39,141 nucleotides of DNA from Hylemonella gracilis (GTDB taxonomy: Bacteria > Pseudomonadota > Gammaproteobacteria > Burkholderiales > Burkholderiaceae_C): assembly GCA_945862005.1 (NCBI GenBank), contig CAMAWQ010000005.1:1-39141 (forward strand). Reading direction: 5' to 3'. Both the position numbers and the translations under genes were made by a program. A model generated the notes under the pieces. The model did no database searches. It saw only the letters and a list, made by a program, of their open reading frames with translations, and was not told where the DNA came from. Below, piece after piece: positions 1-8,104 of this stretch (the stretch's first letter is position 1; each line of letters starts with the position of its first letter).

Positions 1-902
1 CGTTTGGGGTAGAGCTTGGGGTTGGGGCCAATGACGTTGTTGGCCGCTTTCAAAATGGCGCTGGTGGAGCGGTAGTTTTGCTCCAGCTTGATGACCTGCA
101 GGTTGGGGAAATCGGTAGGCAGTTTTTTCAGGTTGTCCAGGGTGGCGCCACGCCAGCCGTAAATGGATTGGTCGTCATCGCCCACAGCGGTGAAGTTGCC
201 CGCTCCACCCACCAGCAGTTTGAGTAGTTCGTACTGGGTGGCGTTGGTGTCTTGGTACTCGTCCACCAAAATATGGCGCAACTGCCGCTGCCATTTGCTG
301 CGCACGGCCTCGTGTTGCTGCAGCAACTTAAGGGGCAAGCCAATCAGGTCGTCAAAGTCCAGACCTTGGTAGGCCACCAAGCGCTCTTCGTAGCGCGCCA
401 TGATGCGGGCCACCAACTGCGCTTCATCGTCTTGGGCTTGAGCCAAGGCTTGCTCGGCATTCAGCCCCATGTTTTTCCAAAAACTGATGGTCCACTGCCA
501 CTTTCGAGCGGTGGCGGCATCGGTGGTGCCACCAGCGTCTTTCAAGATGCGCGTGACGTCGTCGGTGTCCAAAATTGAAAACTGCGGCTTCAGCCCTACA
601 GCTTGGCCGTCAGCGCGCAACAGGTGTACGCCCAAGGCGTGAAAGGTGCAAATTCGCACCTCTTTGGCGGCTTTGCCAATGAGTTTTTGGGCCCGCTCGC
701 GCATTTCGGCGGCGGCCTTGTTGGTGAAGGTAATAGCCGCAACGTGCGCCGCAGGCATACCGGTTTGAATCAGTCGTGCAATTTTGTGAGTGATTACTCG
801 CGTCTTACCAGAGCCAGCGCCCGCCAACACCAAGCAGGGGCCATGAAGGTAATTGACCGCATCTTGTTGGGCCAGATTTAAACCTGCAGTGAGGGATGAC
901 AT
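1..902 (-). CDS. rep: ATP-dependent DNA helicase Rep (5' part, runs off the left edge)
   Basis: Superfamily 1A 3'-5' DNA helicase that helps forks pass obstacles and restart. The ORF track misses it because its stop lies outside the window. Reading the minus strand from the ATG at 902 gives about 300 codons with no stop. Visible motifs are the Walker A loop AGAGSGKT (about residues 27-34), motif Ia AITFTNKAAAEM, the Walker B stretch LVDEYQDTN, motif III VGDDDQSIYGWRGA and motif IV KLEQNYRS. The start LNLAQQDAVNYLHGPCLVLAG and the order of motifs match Rep better than UvrD or PcrA, but the C-terminal half is not visible. It is transcribed divergently from the AEC transporter, leaving about 145 bp for both promoters. 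Confidence 0.9.
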   Translation of the reverse strand, partial: MSSLTAGLNLAQQDAVNYLHGPCLVLAGAGSGKTRVITHKIARLIQTGMPAAHVAAITFTNKAAAEMRERAQKLIGKAAKEVRICTFHALGVHLLRADGQAVGLKPQFSILDTDDVTRILKDAGGTTDAATARKWQWTISFWKNMGLNAEQALAQAQDDEAQLVARIMARYEERLVAYQGLDFDDLIGLPLKLLQQHEAVRSKWQRQLRHILVDEYQDTNATQYELLKLLVGGAGNFTAVGDDDQSIYGWRGATLDNLKKLPTDFPNLQVIKLEQNYRSTSAILKAANNVIGPNPKLYPK

Positions 903-1047
903 GAGGGCTTGATGCAGGGTTTCAGGGCAGGAGGGGGAAGAGCTGGCGCGGATGAATCGCTTAAGTTCTAGTCAATCATAGCCACCCCCAAGCTTAGGTA
1001 AGGGGCTTAGTGTGGGGTTCTTTTGAACCCATCTGACCCCAGCAGCT

Positions 1048-2022
1048 TTGGGCCACAATTGGCTGGTGCTGCAGATTTTGACCGTCACCTTTCCCTTTTT
1101 TGCGCTGGTGTTGTGCGGTTTTGCCGCAGCGCGCTTGCGGTGGTTACCGCTGGAAGCCATTGGCGGGCTGAACGGTTTTGTGCTGTTTTTTGCTTTGCCC
1201 TGCATGCTGTTTAGGTTTGGCGCCACCACCCCCATAGCGGAGTTGCTGGACGTTGGGGTGTTGTGCACGTGGCTGTTGTGCGCCACCCTCATGGTGCTGT
1301 TTGCTGTGGCCATGAGTTTGGGGCCCCGCATCCGCTGGAACGACGCCTCTTTTGGTGCCTTGGTCGCGGCTTTTTCCAATACTGGTTTTATGGGCGTGCC
1401 CCTGTTGGTGGCTTTGTTGGGCGCGCAGGCGGCGGGCCCCATCATCGTGACCATTTTGGTGGATATGGTGTTCACCACTTCCCTGTGCATTGGCCTGTCG
1501 CGGCTGGACGGCGCGGGACAAGACGGCTTGCGGGCCGCGCTGCATAAATCGTTCAAAGGCATGCTCATTAACCCCTTGCCTTGGTCGATTTTGCTGGGCG
1601 GCGTGGTGTCTTATATAGAGTGGGAGCTGCCCGACCCTTGGGGTAAAACCATTTGGCTGCTCGCAGACGCGGCTTCGCCCACGGCTTTGTTCACCATTGG
1701 CGCGGTGCTGGCGCGTGCCCAAATGCAAGCCCGCTCCCAGCCTCTTAAGGTGATGGACTACATGCCGGTGGTGGGCTTTAAGTTGTTTTTACACCCCCTG
1801 TTGGTGCTGGTGGTGGGCGCCACCGTGATTCAGTGGGGCCTGCCGCTGGCTACACCCGCTTTTACCGCCATGGTGCTGGTAGCCGCCCTGCCCAGCGCAA
1901 GCAATGTGTCCATGCTGGCCGAGCGCTATGGCGCCAATAACGGCCGCATTGCTCAAATTATTTTGGTGACCACCACCTTGGCGTGTTTGACGTTTTCGGG
2001 TGTGGTGGCGTTGGTTGCTTAG
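1048..2022 (+). CDS. AEC (auxin efflux carrier) family transporter
   Basis: An inner-membrane protein of about 324 residues, almost all hydrophobic segments, fitting the roughly ten-helix AEC fold. AEC members in bacteria are often annotated as malate or other organic anion permeases; the substrate cannot be told here. Family-like features are the N-terminal LTVTFPFFALVLCGFAAARLRWL, the mid-protein AAFSNTGFMGVPLL motif (the conserved N-G-P segment of the first half) and the C-terminal ALPSASNVSMLAERYG. The start in the ORF track is a TTG at 1048. A GTG at 1066 would give MLQILTVTFPFF, which resembles family N-termini more, and neither has a strong ribosome binding site. It appears monocistronic. 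Confidence 0.85.
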   Translation: MGHNWLVLQILTVTFPFFALVLCGFAAARLRWLPLEAIGGLNGFVLFFALPCMLFRFGATTPIAELLDVGVLCTWLLCATLMVLFAVAMSLGPRIRWNDASFGALVAAFSNTGFMGVPLLVALLGAQAAGPIIVTILVDMVFTTSLCIGLSRLDGAGQDGLRAALHKSFKGMLINPLPWSILLGGVVSYIEWELPDPWGKTIWLLADAASPTALFTIGAVLARAQMQARSQPLKVMDYMPVVGFKLFLHPLLVLVVGATVIQWGLPLATPAFTAMVLVAALPSASNVSMLAERYGANNGRIAQIILVTTTLACLTFSGVVALVA

Positions 2023-2086
2023 TCAATATATATGGCAAGTGTAATTTCGCGGGCATAGAGTTGAATCAAGAGCTATAACCATTGAC

Positions 2087-3544
2087 ATGAACGACGTTGC
2101 ATTTGGCCAGCAGGCGATCAAACAAAACAATTTTCTTGAAGCTGAACGTCGCTTCCGACAGGCGCTTGTGCAGCAGCCGCATTCGACTGAAATCAAGCGC
2201 GACTTAGGTTATGCCTTGTTTCAGTTAAACCAATTAAACGAATCGCTGACTCTGCTCGATGAGGTGGTGCGTCGCGCGCCCTCCGATTTGCTTGCTAGGC
2301 TTTTGTTTGGTCGGCTGTGTTTGCGTTTGCAGGAGCCACAAGAAGCAGAAAAACACTTCAAACGCATTCTGAAAAAACTGCCCACTAGTGAATCGGCGTT
2401 ATCGGGGCTGGTCGATGTAGCGATTGCCCTTAACCAGATGGACCAGGCCCAAATCCTTACAAAAAAAATTTTAGCCATCAACCCACGTTCAGAAGTTGGG
2501 CATTTGTCGGCGGCCAACTTGGCCGAGATGCAAACCGACTTTGAAGTCGCACATCAGCACTACAACAGGCTTATTCAGCTTGCGCCAAACAATGCGCAGC
2601 ATCGTTACCACCGATCGCGAAGCCTGCTGCGGCGAGGTGAGTTGTCTGAGGGCTGGAAAGAGTTTGAGTACCGGTTGGTCTCAGGGGCTGTCCAGCTGCC
2701 GCCAATGCAAACACCACGATGGACCGGTTCCCAAGTGGATCATTTGCTGTTAATTGCGGAGCAGGGGCTTGGAGACGTTCTTCAGTTCTCGCGCTTCATA
2801 TCTCAAGCCAAGCCGCTAACGCAACGCATCACGCTGGCGTGCCAGCCTACGATATCTGAGCTTCTAAAACGATCTTTCGAAGTGGAGACTGTTTCGCTCA
2901 ACCCCGCATCTTGGCCCCATCATGACGCACATTGCGCATTAATGAGCTTGCCAGCCGTTATGGGTCTTGGGGTGGCCTCTGTAAAACATGGGGGTCGTTA
3001 CTTAAAACTAGATAGCAACCGCCTCAATTTATGGGCTGGCCGACTCAATTTAGACCCACAAAAGTTAAATGTAGGGGTGGTGTACGCATCCTCTGTTGCG
3101 CATACAACAGAGCAATACCTGCACCGCAAACGATCCTGCTCAGTTGAAGACCTTAGTCCCTTGAACAATCTTCCGAATACGGTATTTTTCAATCTACAGC
3201 TTGGTTTTGTGGTGCAGCCAGATGAAGGCACTGCATTTGGAAAACTATTGCAATGGCGCGACTTTACAAGCGACATTAAAGACTTTGATGATACTTCCGC
3301 CATCATCGATCTTCTCGATGTGCTGCTCTGTGTGGACACAGCAGCCATACATGTGGCTGGAGCGCTGGAAAAGCCAGCTGCACTTTTGCTGCCCTACGCT
3401 GCCGATTGGCGCTGGATGCGGCAGTGTGAATCAACGGATTGGTACCAGAGTGTGAGATTGTTTCGGCAAATTTTGCCAGGTGAGTGGTCTGATCCGCTTC
3501 TAAAAGTTAAAGATTATCTCGAGGCCATTGCTTATGATTATTAA
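2087..3544 (+). CDS. TPR-repeat protein fused to a GT9/GT41-like glycosyltransferase domain
   Basis: This 485-residue cytosolic protein has two parts. Residues 1 to about 190 are tandem tetratricopeptide repeats with the usual A/G/Y/P spacing (for example EAERRFRQALVQQP and EAEKHFKRILKKLP). From about residue 195 a short GWKEFEYRL linker leads into a GT-B-like domain with LLIAEQGLGDVLQFSRF and, near the end, VDTAAIHVAGALEKPAALLLPY followed by DWRWM. These are the signatures of TPR-glycosyltransferase proteins often found near flagellin glycosylation or surface polysaccharide genes. It opens the sugar island and is less AT-rich than the genes after it. The acceptor and sugar donor are unknown. 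The ATG has no strong ribosome binding site. Confidence 0.8.
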   Translation: MNDVAFGQQAIKQNNFLEAERRFRQALVQQPHSTEIKRDLGYALFQLNQLNESLTLLDEVVRRAPSDLLARLLFGRLCLRLQEPQEAEKHFKRILKKLPTSESALSGLVDVAIALNQMDQAQILTKKILAINPRSEVGHLSAANLAEMQTDFEVAHQHYNRLIQLAPNNAQHRYHRSRSLLRRGELSEGWKEFEYRLVSGAVQLPPMQTPRWTGSQVDHLLLIAEQGLGDVLQFSRFISQAKPLTQRITLACQPTISELLKRSFEVETVSLNPASWPHHDAHCALMSLPAVMGLGVASVKHGGRYLKLDSNRLNLWAGRLNLDPQKLNVGVVYASSVAHTTEQYLHRKRSCSVEDLSPLNNLPNTVFFNLQLGFVVQPDEGTAFGKLLQWRDFTSDIKDFDDTSAIIDLLDVLLCVDTAAIHVAGALEKPAALLLPYAADWRWMRQCESTDWYQSVRLFRQILPGEWSDPLLKVKDYLEAIAYDY

Positions 3545-3811
3545 TATTGTCGTCAGTAATAACTAACAATTACCTTGTAACGAAAGCATTGAATTCAGTG
3601 CGCCGGCATCAGGTGTGAGTGTGTCAATAGAGTGAAGCTTCGTGTTATAGGTGAGCGCTGTGACATTAATATATTTTTTATTTCGCGAATAAATTTCCAA
3701 GTGTTAAAATACTTATTTATATATATGATGCATGAATGCTATCCACAATGTTTTAAATGACATTTAAAACACATTAATAATTAAGTTAGTGAGGTTGATA
3801 AGGATGCAATT
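3545..3811. other. AT-rich intergenic region with a 23-nt palindrome
   Basis: No coding frame is convincing here. The base composition drops sharply toward AT at this point, marking entry into the foreign-looking part of the island. A near-perfect palindrome lies at 3749-3771. An AAGGA-type ribosome binding site sits 8-12 bases before the ATG of the next gene. A TAAAAT-like -10 element is visible near 3704, but no confident -35 element pairs with it. Confidence 0.5.
3749..3771. promoter_or_regulatory. Palindrome TGTTTTAAATG-A-CATTTAAAACA (candidate operator)
   Basis: Eleven-base arms are perfect inverted repeats around a single central A. The centre is too tight for a good RNA hairpin loop and no U-tract follows, so a dimeric protein binding site is more natural than a terminator. 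It lies about 40 bases before the start codon of the 3812 gene. The regulator is unknown and function is inferred only from symmetry and position. Confidence 0.4.
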
Positions 3812-5002
3812 ATGAAAATTGTTTTATTGAACTGGAGCAAGGGTGAAAACAACCCCTTTGCTTACTTCAATCAAGAACTAAGTAAAAAATTAATAAAATT
3901 TGGTGCTGACGTTAGTATTGTTGAGCTGGATAGTAGTCTTGTATTAAATTTATACGAGATATACAATAAGAAGAAAATAGATCTAGTAATTACTCACCAA
4001 GGGTTTGGTACTGATTATAAAATAAATCAAACGGACGAATTAATTTGGGATAGGTTGCAGTTAAAAATTATAAGTTTGGGCTCCGATCACCCGTGCCACA
4101 ATCCGAATTTAAACAACGCAGATTCTAAATATGTTGTGCATACTTATTGTATAAGTGCATATGCAGATTATGCAAATAAATACTTAAAAAAAATAAATAA
4201 ATCATGCTTTGTTGGGGCGCCTAATATATTTGATGTCCGGGACGTCGTGGATCTCCCCAAGGCAGGGGATTACTTTGTTTTCCCAAAAAATATTGAAGAT
4301 ATAGCCTCTACATTTAAAAGGTGGCGGGCCAGCTATAAACCTGAAATGTCCAGCTTGTTGGAATCAATTTCAGAAGATGTAATGTATGGGTATAAGTCAC
4401 GTATGCCATTTGATCATCATGACTTAATTGAATCCTCTTTGGGGGTGCGTACAAGTTATATATCAAGATTTGAAATTAATCCTGGAGTTTATGAGCGCAT
4501 TAAACATGCCATCCATTCTGAAGTTGATAAAATATATAGAAATTATGCTTCTGAACTTGTCATTTTAGAGATGAAGGACTTGCCATTGAAGATAAATGGT
4601 AGAGGATGGGAGCAATTTGGAAAAAATAAATCAAAATTTCATGAATTTAATGAATTTGGTGAGGTGAAACATGGCGAATATCAGTTTCAATCACTATATG
4701 GAATAATAGATGTTGTGCCGTTTTGTTTCGGTATGCATGATAGATCATCGCGTGCAATGGCATACAAATCCGGCTTTTTATGTAATGCCAATTTGGATTT
4801 TAAGGATTCTGATGGTGGAAAGTATGACGATATTTTCTTTACCGGAATAAATGGGAGTCTGCGATCGCTTGCAGACAGGGTTGTTTCTAATCCAAGAAGA
4901 CACATTATGCGTTGTAATGAAATTGGTGAAATTTGCAAAAAAATAGAGCCCTTTGATTATTTCTTTAATTTTTTAGTTAAGGAGGCGGGGTGTATTAATT
5001 AA
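3812..5002 (+). CDS. Putative GT-B glycosyltransferase (CgeB-like), poorly characterised
   Basis: A 396-residue protein with no signal peptide or membrane segment. The N-terminal half has a Rossmann-like start (MKIVLLNWSKGENNPFAYFNQ) and an LGSDHPCHNP segment. The C-terminal half has VVPFCFGMHDRSSRAMAYKSGFL followed by an SLADRVVSNPRRH helix. This resembles the end of CgeB/Glyco_trans_1_2 type enzymes, where an H-(D/E)-R-x-x-(R/E)-A motif and a later D-L-x-x-x-x-x-x-x-x-N-P pattern close the sugar-nucleotide site. I judge glycosyltransferase likely but do not recognise a named family. A decayed paralog of its C-terminal third lies at 7830-8104. It is AT-rich unlike the flanking chromosome, suggesting transfer. 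AAGGA precedes the ATG. Confidence 0.55.
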   Translation: MKIVLLNWSKGENNPFAYFNQELSKKLIKFGADVSIVELDSSLVLNLYEIYNKKKIDLVITHQGFGTDYKINQTDELIWDRLQLKIISLGSDHPCHNPNLNNADSKYVVHTYCISAYADYANKYLKKINKSCFVGAPNIFDVRDVVDLPKAGDYFVFPKNIEDIASTFKRWRASYKPEMSSLLESISEDVMYGYKSRMPFDHHDLIESSLGVRTSYISRFEINPGVYERIKHAIHSEVDKIYRNYASELVILEMKDLPLKINGRGWEQFGKNKSKFHEFNEFGEVKHGEYQFQSLYGIIDVVPFCFGMHDRSSRAMAYKSGFLCNANLDFKDSDGGKYDDIFFTGINGSLRSLADRVVSNPRRHIMRCNEIGEICKKIEPFDYFFNFLVKEAGCIN

Positions 5003-5322
5003 TTAGTCTGAAGATGCTTAATTTTTTAAATTATTGACATTTTTAATAGTCCAGAGTGAATCGATCTTTAGCAGTACACGCGATGTTTATGGCATTACAA
5101 ATTGCTGACTTTTCGGATGACTATAAAAAATATTTTTTCATGCTTTAGTCACTACTAGATCAGGTTAGCTTCAAAGCAATTCAGTTCGCGGTTGCGGCCA
5201 AGGGTTAAGAAAGCCATGCCTTAAATCAAGCTCCTATTGAGCAACCCCATCAAAGGACAATTATGATCTGTTACTAATTAACTTATTGATACAACATTGA
5301 CATCTATTTATTAGAAAAAATT
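5003..5322. other. AT-rich intergenic stretch, no convincing gene
   Basis: About 320 bases without a credible ORF. A TTGACA-like hexamer occurs at about 5034 without a good -10 partner. At about 5250-5275, AAAGGAC followed by an ATG and only three sense codons before a stop resembles the ribosome binding context of the FkbM gene (AAAGGACGCTATG at 8610). It could be the scar of a lost gene start. The GT2 gene that follows has only a weak ribosome binding site. Confidence 0.4.
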
Positions 5323-6408
5323 ATGAACATAACTATTGCCATACCAACGTTTAATAGATGTGCCAATCTCGCAATTTTGATTGATTCTATTGAGAAAATA
5401 AATGTCCCTAAAGGGGTAAAATTATTTGTTGCCATATCTAACTCTGCTTCATTAGACAACACATCAATATATCTTGATATATTGAAACTTTCAAATCCTG
5501 AAAAGTACTTAATACATAACAAGATTAGTCGGCAGACAAACTGGTACACTCTAATGCAGATGGTGCCAAAAGAAACGGATTACGTTTGGCTTATTGGTGA
5601 TGATGATGTAATACTTAATCCAAATTGTCTTAAAGAAATTTTTTCTATAATCCAAGATTCAAAAGGGGAGTTAAAAGCATTATTTATGCCGATGAAGAAA
5701 AAAATTGGAGCGAAGGGTTTTGAATCGGGGTTGTTATATGATTTGTGCAATAAATATGGTTTTATTGAAGTTATGGGGTGGATGTCTTCCAATTTTATCG
5801 ACTATAAATTCTATCTCCAAATATATGAATTATTTGGAGAAAAATTGAATTATAGGGCGGCGAGATCAGAAATAGTATACAAAAATCGTATTGGATTGTA
5901 TTTACATGCGACTCAGACATACAAGGTTCTTTTCAGTCACAAGGTTGGGCTTTTGTTTACTGATTTTATTGACGAACAACCTTATGAGCGCAATTTAAAT
6001 ACAATTTTACAGTCGAACGGATATGCAAAGAAAAAGTACTATAGCGGTAGATTTTTTTATGATTTAGATGATATCAATCAAATTAACAAATTGAATAATT
6101 TTATGCCTGGAAGATTTTTTTATAGATATCATAATCGCGATCTTATTCTGATGCTTTATCAGATTGCATACGAGGGTTCAAAATCTAGGGAGTTTAGAAA
6201 AGAAGAGACAAATACGCAAATTAATATTCTTAGAGATGCCGTGGCTTATTCTAAATTATCTGATTATAAAGTGTTTTATCAAATAATTGATGCCTTGGTT
6301 GCAGACATTTTGTTGGGGTGCGAATTATCTAATGGCGAAGCTAAAAGTATCGGAGATTTTTTTAAGGTAAGGGAGTACTCAGATAAGGTTGACGAAATCA
6401 AAGTGTAA
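5323..6408 (+). CDS. Glycosyltransferase family 2 (GT-A fold)
   Basis: A 361-residue cytosolic glycosyltransferase. The N-terminus, MNITIAIPTFNRCANLAILIDSI, is the classic GT2 nucleotide-binding start, followed by ISNSASLDNTS in the place of the usual NDxSxD segment. The metal-binding acidic cluster is VWLIGDDDVILNP near residues 88-100. The C-terminal 200 residues are rich in aromatic and basic residues and do not match anything I recognise, so acceptor and sugar are unknown. It lacks membrane helices. It is AT-rich like its upstream neighbour. It is probably part of the same sugar pathway, though the 320-base gap argues against tight co-transcription. Confidence 0.8.
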   Translation: MNITIAIPTFNRCANLAILIDSIEKINVPKGVKLFVAISNSASLDNTSIYLDILKLSNPEKYLIHNKISRQTNWYTLMQMVPKETDYVWLIGDDDVILNPNCLKEIFSIIQDSKGELKALFMPMKKKIGAKGFESGLLYDLCNKYGFIEVMGWMSSNFIDYKFYLQIYELFGEKLNYRAARSEIVYKNRIGLYLHATQTYKVLFSHKVGLLFTDFIDEQPYERNLNTILQSNGYAKKKYYSGRFFYDLDDINQINKLNNFMPGRFFYRYHNRDLILMLYQIAYEGSKSREFRKEETNTQINILRDAVAYSKLSDYKVFYQIIDALVADILLGCELSNGEAKSIGDFFKVREYSDKVDEIKV

Positions 6409-6436
6409 ATTTTAAATTTGTATCAAAACGTAATTA

Positions 6437-6564
6437 ACAGTCTTAATGCTTCCATTATTGTTAGTTGCAAAAATGCATCCAGGTGAGATGGTGATTATCT
6501 TAAGCTATCACTTTATAGCCTAGGTCAACTAACTCAAAAAAGATCATTGATGTTTAATAGAAAG
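6437..6564 (+). pseudogene. Probable N-terminal fragment of a decayed glycosyltransferase, cut by IS30
   Basis: One frame reads NASIIVSCKNASR, an in-frame TGA, then DGDYLKLSLYSLGQLTQK, and runs straight into the left end of the IS30 element. The S-I-I-V-S-C-K-N beginning followed by a Y-L-K-L-S-L-Y-S helix looks like the first strand and helix of a GT2-like enzyme. The evidence is short and the frame is already broken by the stop, so this is a tentative call. A possible continuation lies on the other side of the IS30 at 7630-7716. Confidence 0.3.
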
Positions 6565-7626
6565 AGGCGGTTTCAAGCACGAAGTGCAACACGGGATAAC
6601 GATTGATGAAATACCTCTGCGGGCGTCTTGAATCCCAATCGTTTGCGGGGTCAGTTATTCAACCGGTTTTCAATCATTCTAATTTCCTCATCGGTGATGT
6701 TTGCCATCGCCCGCTTCTTGGGGACATATTGCCTCAGAAGTCCGTTGAAGTTCTCGTTAGAGCCGCGCTCCCAGCTTGTAAAGGGCCTGGCGAAGTACCC
6801 CGTGCTGCCCAACGCCTGGTCAATTTCGACATGTCCACAGAACTCTTGTTCGTTGTCGTAGGTCAGCCTTTTAACCCTTGCTTGGAAGGGCTTGAGCACC
6901 TTGATGATGGCCGCTCCCACCAAGTCGGACGTCTTATTTGAAACCTTCGCCATGACCGCATATCCGCTCTTGCGCTCAACCACCGTCATGATGGCCTGCT
7001 TGTGGTTCGCACCGATGACGGTGTCGCACTCCCAGTGACCGACATGCTTGCGATCCTCGATGTGCAATGGGCGCTCGTTCAGGGGCCTACGATTAGGGAT
7101 TTGCCCCCTGCGATCAAGTCCGCCGGCATAACGCTTTCTCTTCTGCTTCTGACAACGGAGGTTCTTCCACAGCTTACCGCCGCTGGCCTTGTCAGCGTAG
7201 ACATACTGGTAGATCGTCTCGTGGCTCACAGGCAGCTTGCCAGCGATCTGTTCAGGGCTCCACTGCAGTTGCAGCAGCGCAGTGGCTTGCGCCTTCACCC
7301 ACGGCGCCACCAGCGCGGCATTGCGACTGCCTTGGCACGTTGACGCGACAGCTCACAGGCCTGTTTAGGCCGGTAGCCACGGCTGCCCGCATTGCGACGC
7401 AACTCGCGACTGATCGTGGACTTGCTGCGGCTGGGCAAGTCTGCAATCTGAGTGATGGTGTGTCCGGCTTTCATAAGGCTGTGAATCTGATATCTTTCAA
7501 TTTGGCTGAGGTGTTTGTAGTTCAATTGGTAACTTCGACTTGCAGGTCTAGAAGCCTAGAATGCTAAACATCCTCAGCCTCCTTCCTTCGGTTAATCAAA
7601 GTTGCACTTCGTGCTTGAAACCGCCT
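6565..7626 (-). mobile_element. IS30-family insertion sequence, inactivated
   Basis: The element is bounded by perfect 26-bp inverted repeats: AGGCGGTTTCAAGCACGAAG... at 6565-6590 and its exact complement at 7601-7626. Its length of 1062 bp is normal for IS30. The single transposase gene lies on the minus strand and is broken by a frameshift and a nonsense codon. I see no convincing target site duplication directly outside the repeats, which would fit old age or recombination. Two more right-end copies lie at 7794-7828 and 10517-10568. Confidence 0.92.
6573..7525 (-). pseudogene. IS30-family transposase, frameshifted and with a premature stop
   Basis: Part one (7295-7525, TTG start) is the N-terminal helix-turn-helix region: LSQIERYQIHSLMKAGHTITQIA, then STISRELRRN. 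Part two (6651-7310) carries the DDE catalytic core: GHWECDTVIG, KRLTYDNEQEF and ERGSNENFNGLLRQYVPK. A one-base deletion near 7322-7330 separates them, since reading ...RAKAV then NAALVAPWVKAQ across it restores the usual IS30 sequence. Codon 6651-6653 is TGA after ENRLNN. Beyond it the same frame continues PRKRLGFKTPAEVFHQSLS to a second stop at 6573, so an Arg codon (CGA) probably became TGA. With two lesions the copy cannot make a normal transposase. The TTG start may be a third lesion. Confidence 0.92.
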
Positions 7627-7629
7627 TAA

Positions 7630-7716
7630 ATAAATACTGATGTTATTTTAATTAACAGTGTGCGAATTAAAGCTGCGGATGATGTCAATTCAAGATTGGA
7701 TAATTTAATGCGTTTA
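7630..7716 (+). pseudogene. Short coding-like remnant downstream of IS30
   Basis: The frame reads INTDVILINSVRIKAADDVNSRLDNLMRLLFAVC and then a stop. A strand (DVILINS) followed by an amphipathic helix (DVNSRLDNLMRLL) looks like real protein sequence, not random AT-rich DNA. It may be the continuation of the gene whose start lies at 6437-6564, interrupted by IS30 with loss of the middle part. The match is too short to name a family. Confidence 0.25.
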
Positions 7717-7793
7717 CTTTTTGCTGTTTGCTGAAATAAAGAGTTCTCCAGATACTAATTAATATAATTTCATTAGCGGTATGAAGTTTTTGA

Positions 7794-7828
7794 GTTAATC
7801 AAAGTCGTACTTCGTGCTTGAAGCCGCC
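7794..7828 (-). repeat. Isolated IS30 right end (copy B)
   Basis: GTTAATCAAAGTCGTACTTC... repeats the right end of the intact element at 7591-7626 (GTTAATCAAAGTTGCACTTC...) with a few substitutions and in the same orientation. No IS30 body is attached on its left, only 167 bases of other sequence. It directly abuts the start of the pseudogene at 7830, so it probably marks where an earlier IS30 copy truncated that gene and was then mostly deleted. Confidence 0.8.
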
Positions 7829-7829
7829 A

Positions 7830-8104
7830 ATTTTAATAAAAAAAGTTGATGGAGATTTTCAATATTTTCAAGATGCGGGATTAATAATATATTTTTTAAT
7901 ATAAGTGCATTGCATGATAGAACTCATAGAGATATCTCACATAGAGGTGGTTTTTTTTGTAATTCATCAATTAACTTAAATGCAAAATATGAAAGCTTGT
8001 TTTTAGCTGGTTTCCCTTAAGATTTAAAGGAAAAAGCAGTTGATGTCATGAAAAATCCTGCTCTTCATCCGAGCAAAAGTCAAGATTTTGGAAATGATAT
8101 ATAA
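7830..8104 (+). pseudogene. Decayed C-terminal fragment of a paralog of the 3812-5002 gene
   Basis: Two frames joined by a one-base shift near 7879 read VDGDFQYFQDAG, then INNIFFNISALHDRTHRDISHRGGFFCN. After an in-frame TAA at 8018-8020 comes DLKEKAVDVMKNPALH, with the natural stop at 8102-8104. This lines up with the C-terminus of the 3812-5002 product: YGIIDVVPFCFGMHDRSSR against AGINNIFFNISALHDRTHR without gaps, SGFLCNANL against GGFFCNSSI, and SLADRVVSNPRRH against DLKEKAVDVMKNPALH. The first two thirds are missing and the fragment begins two bases after the IS30 right end. It is dead: truncated, shifted and stopped. Confidence 0.75.

Noticed and set aside
972-1728. Two long minus-strand ORFs opposite the AEC transporter
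   Set aside because: They are shadows of a GC-rich membrane protein gene, with no recognisable domain.
7295-7330. Programmed frameshift in the IS30 transposase
   Set aside because: IS30 elements normally have one uninterrupted gene, no slippery sequence is visible and a second lesion (stop at 6651) shows decay.
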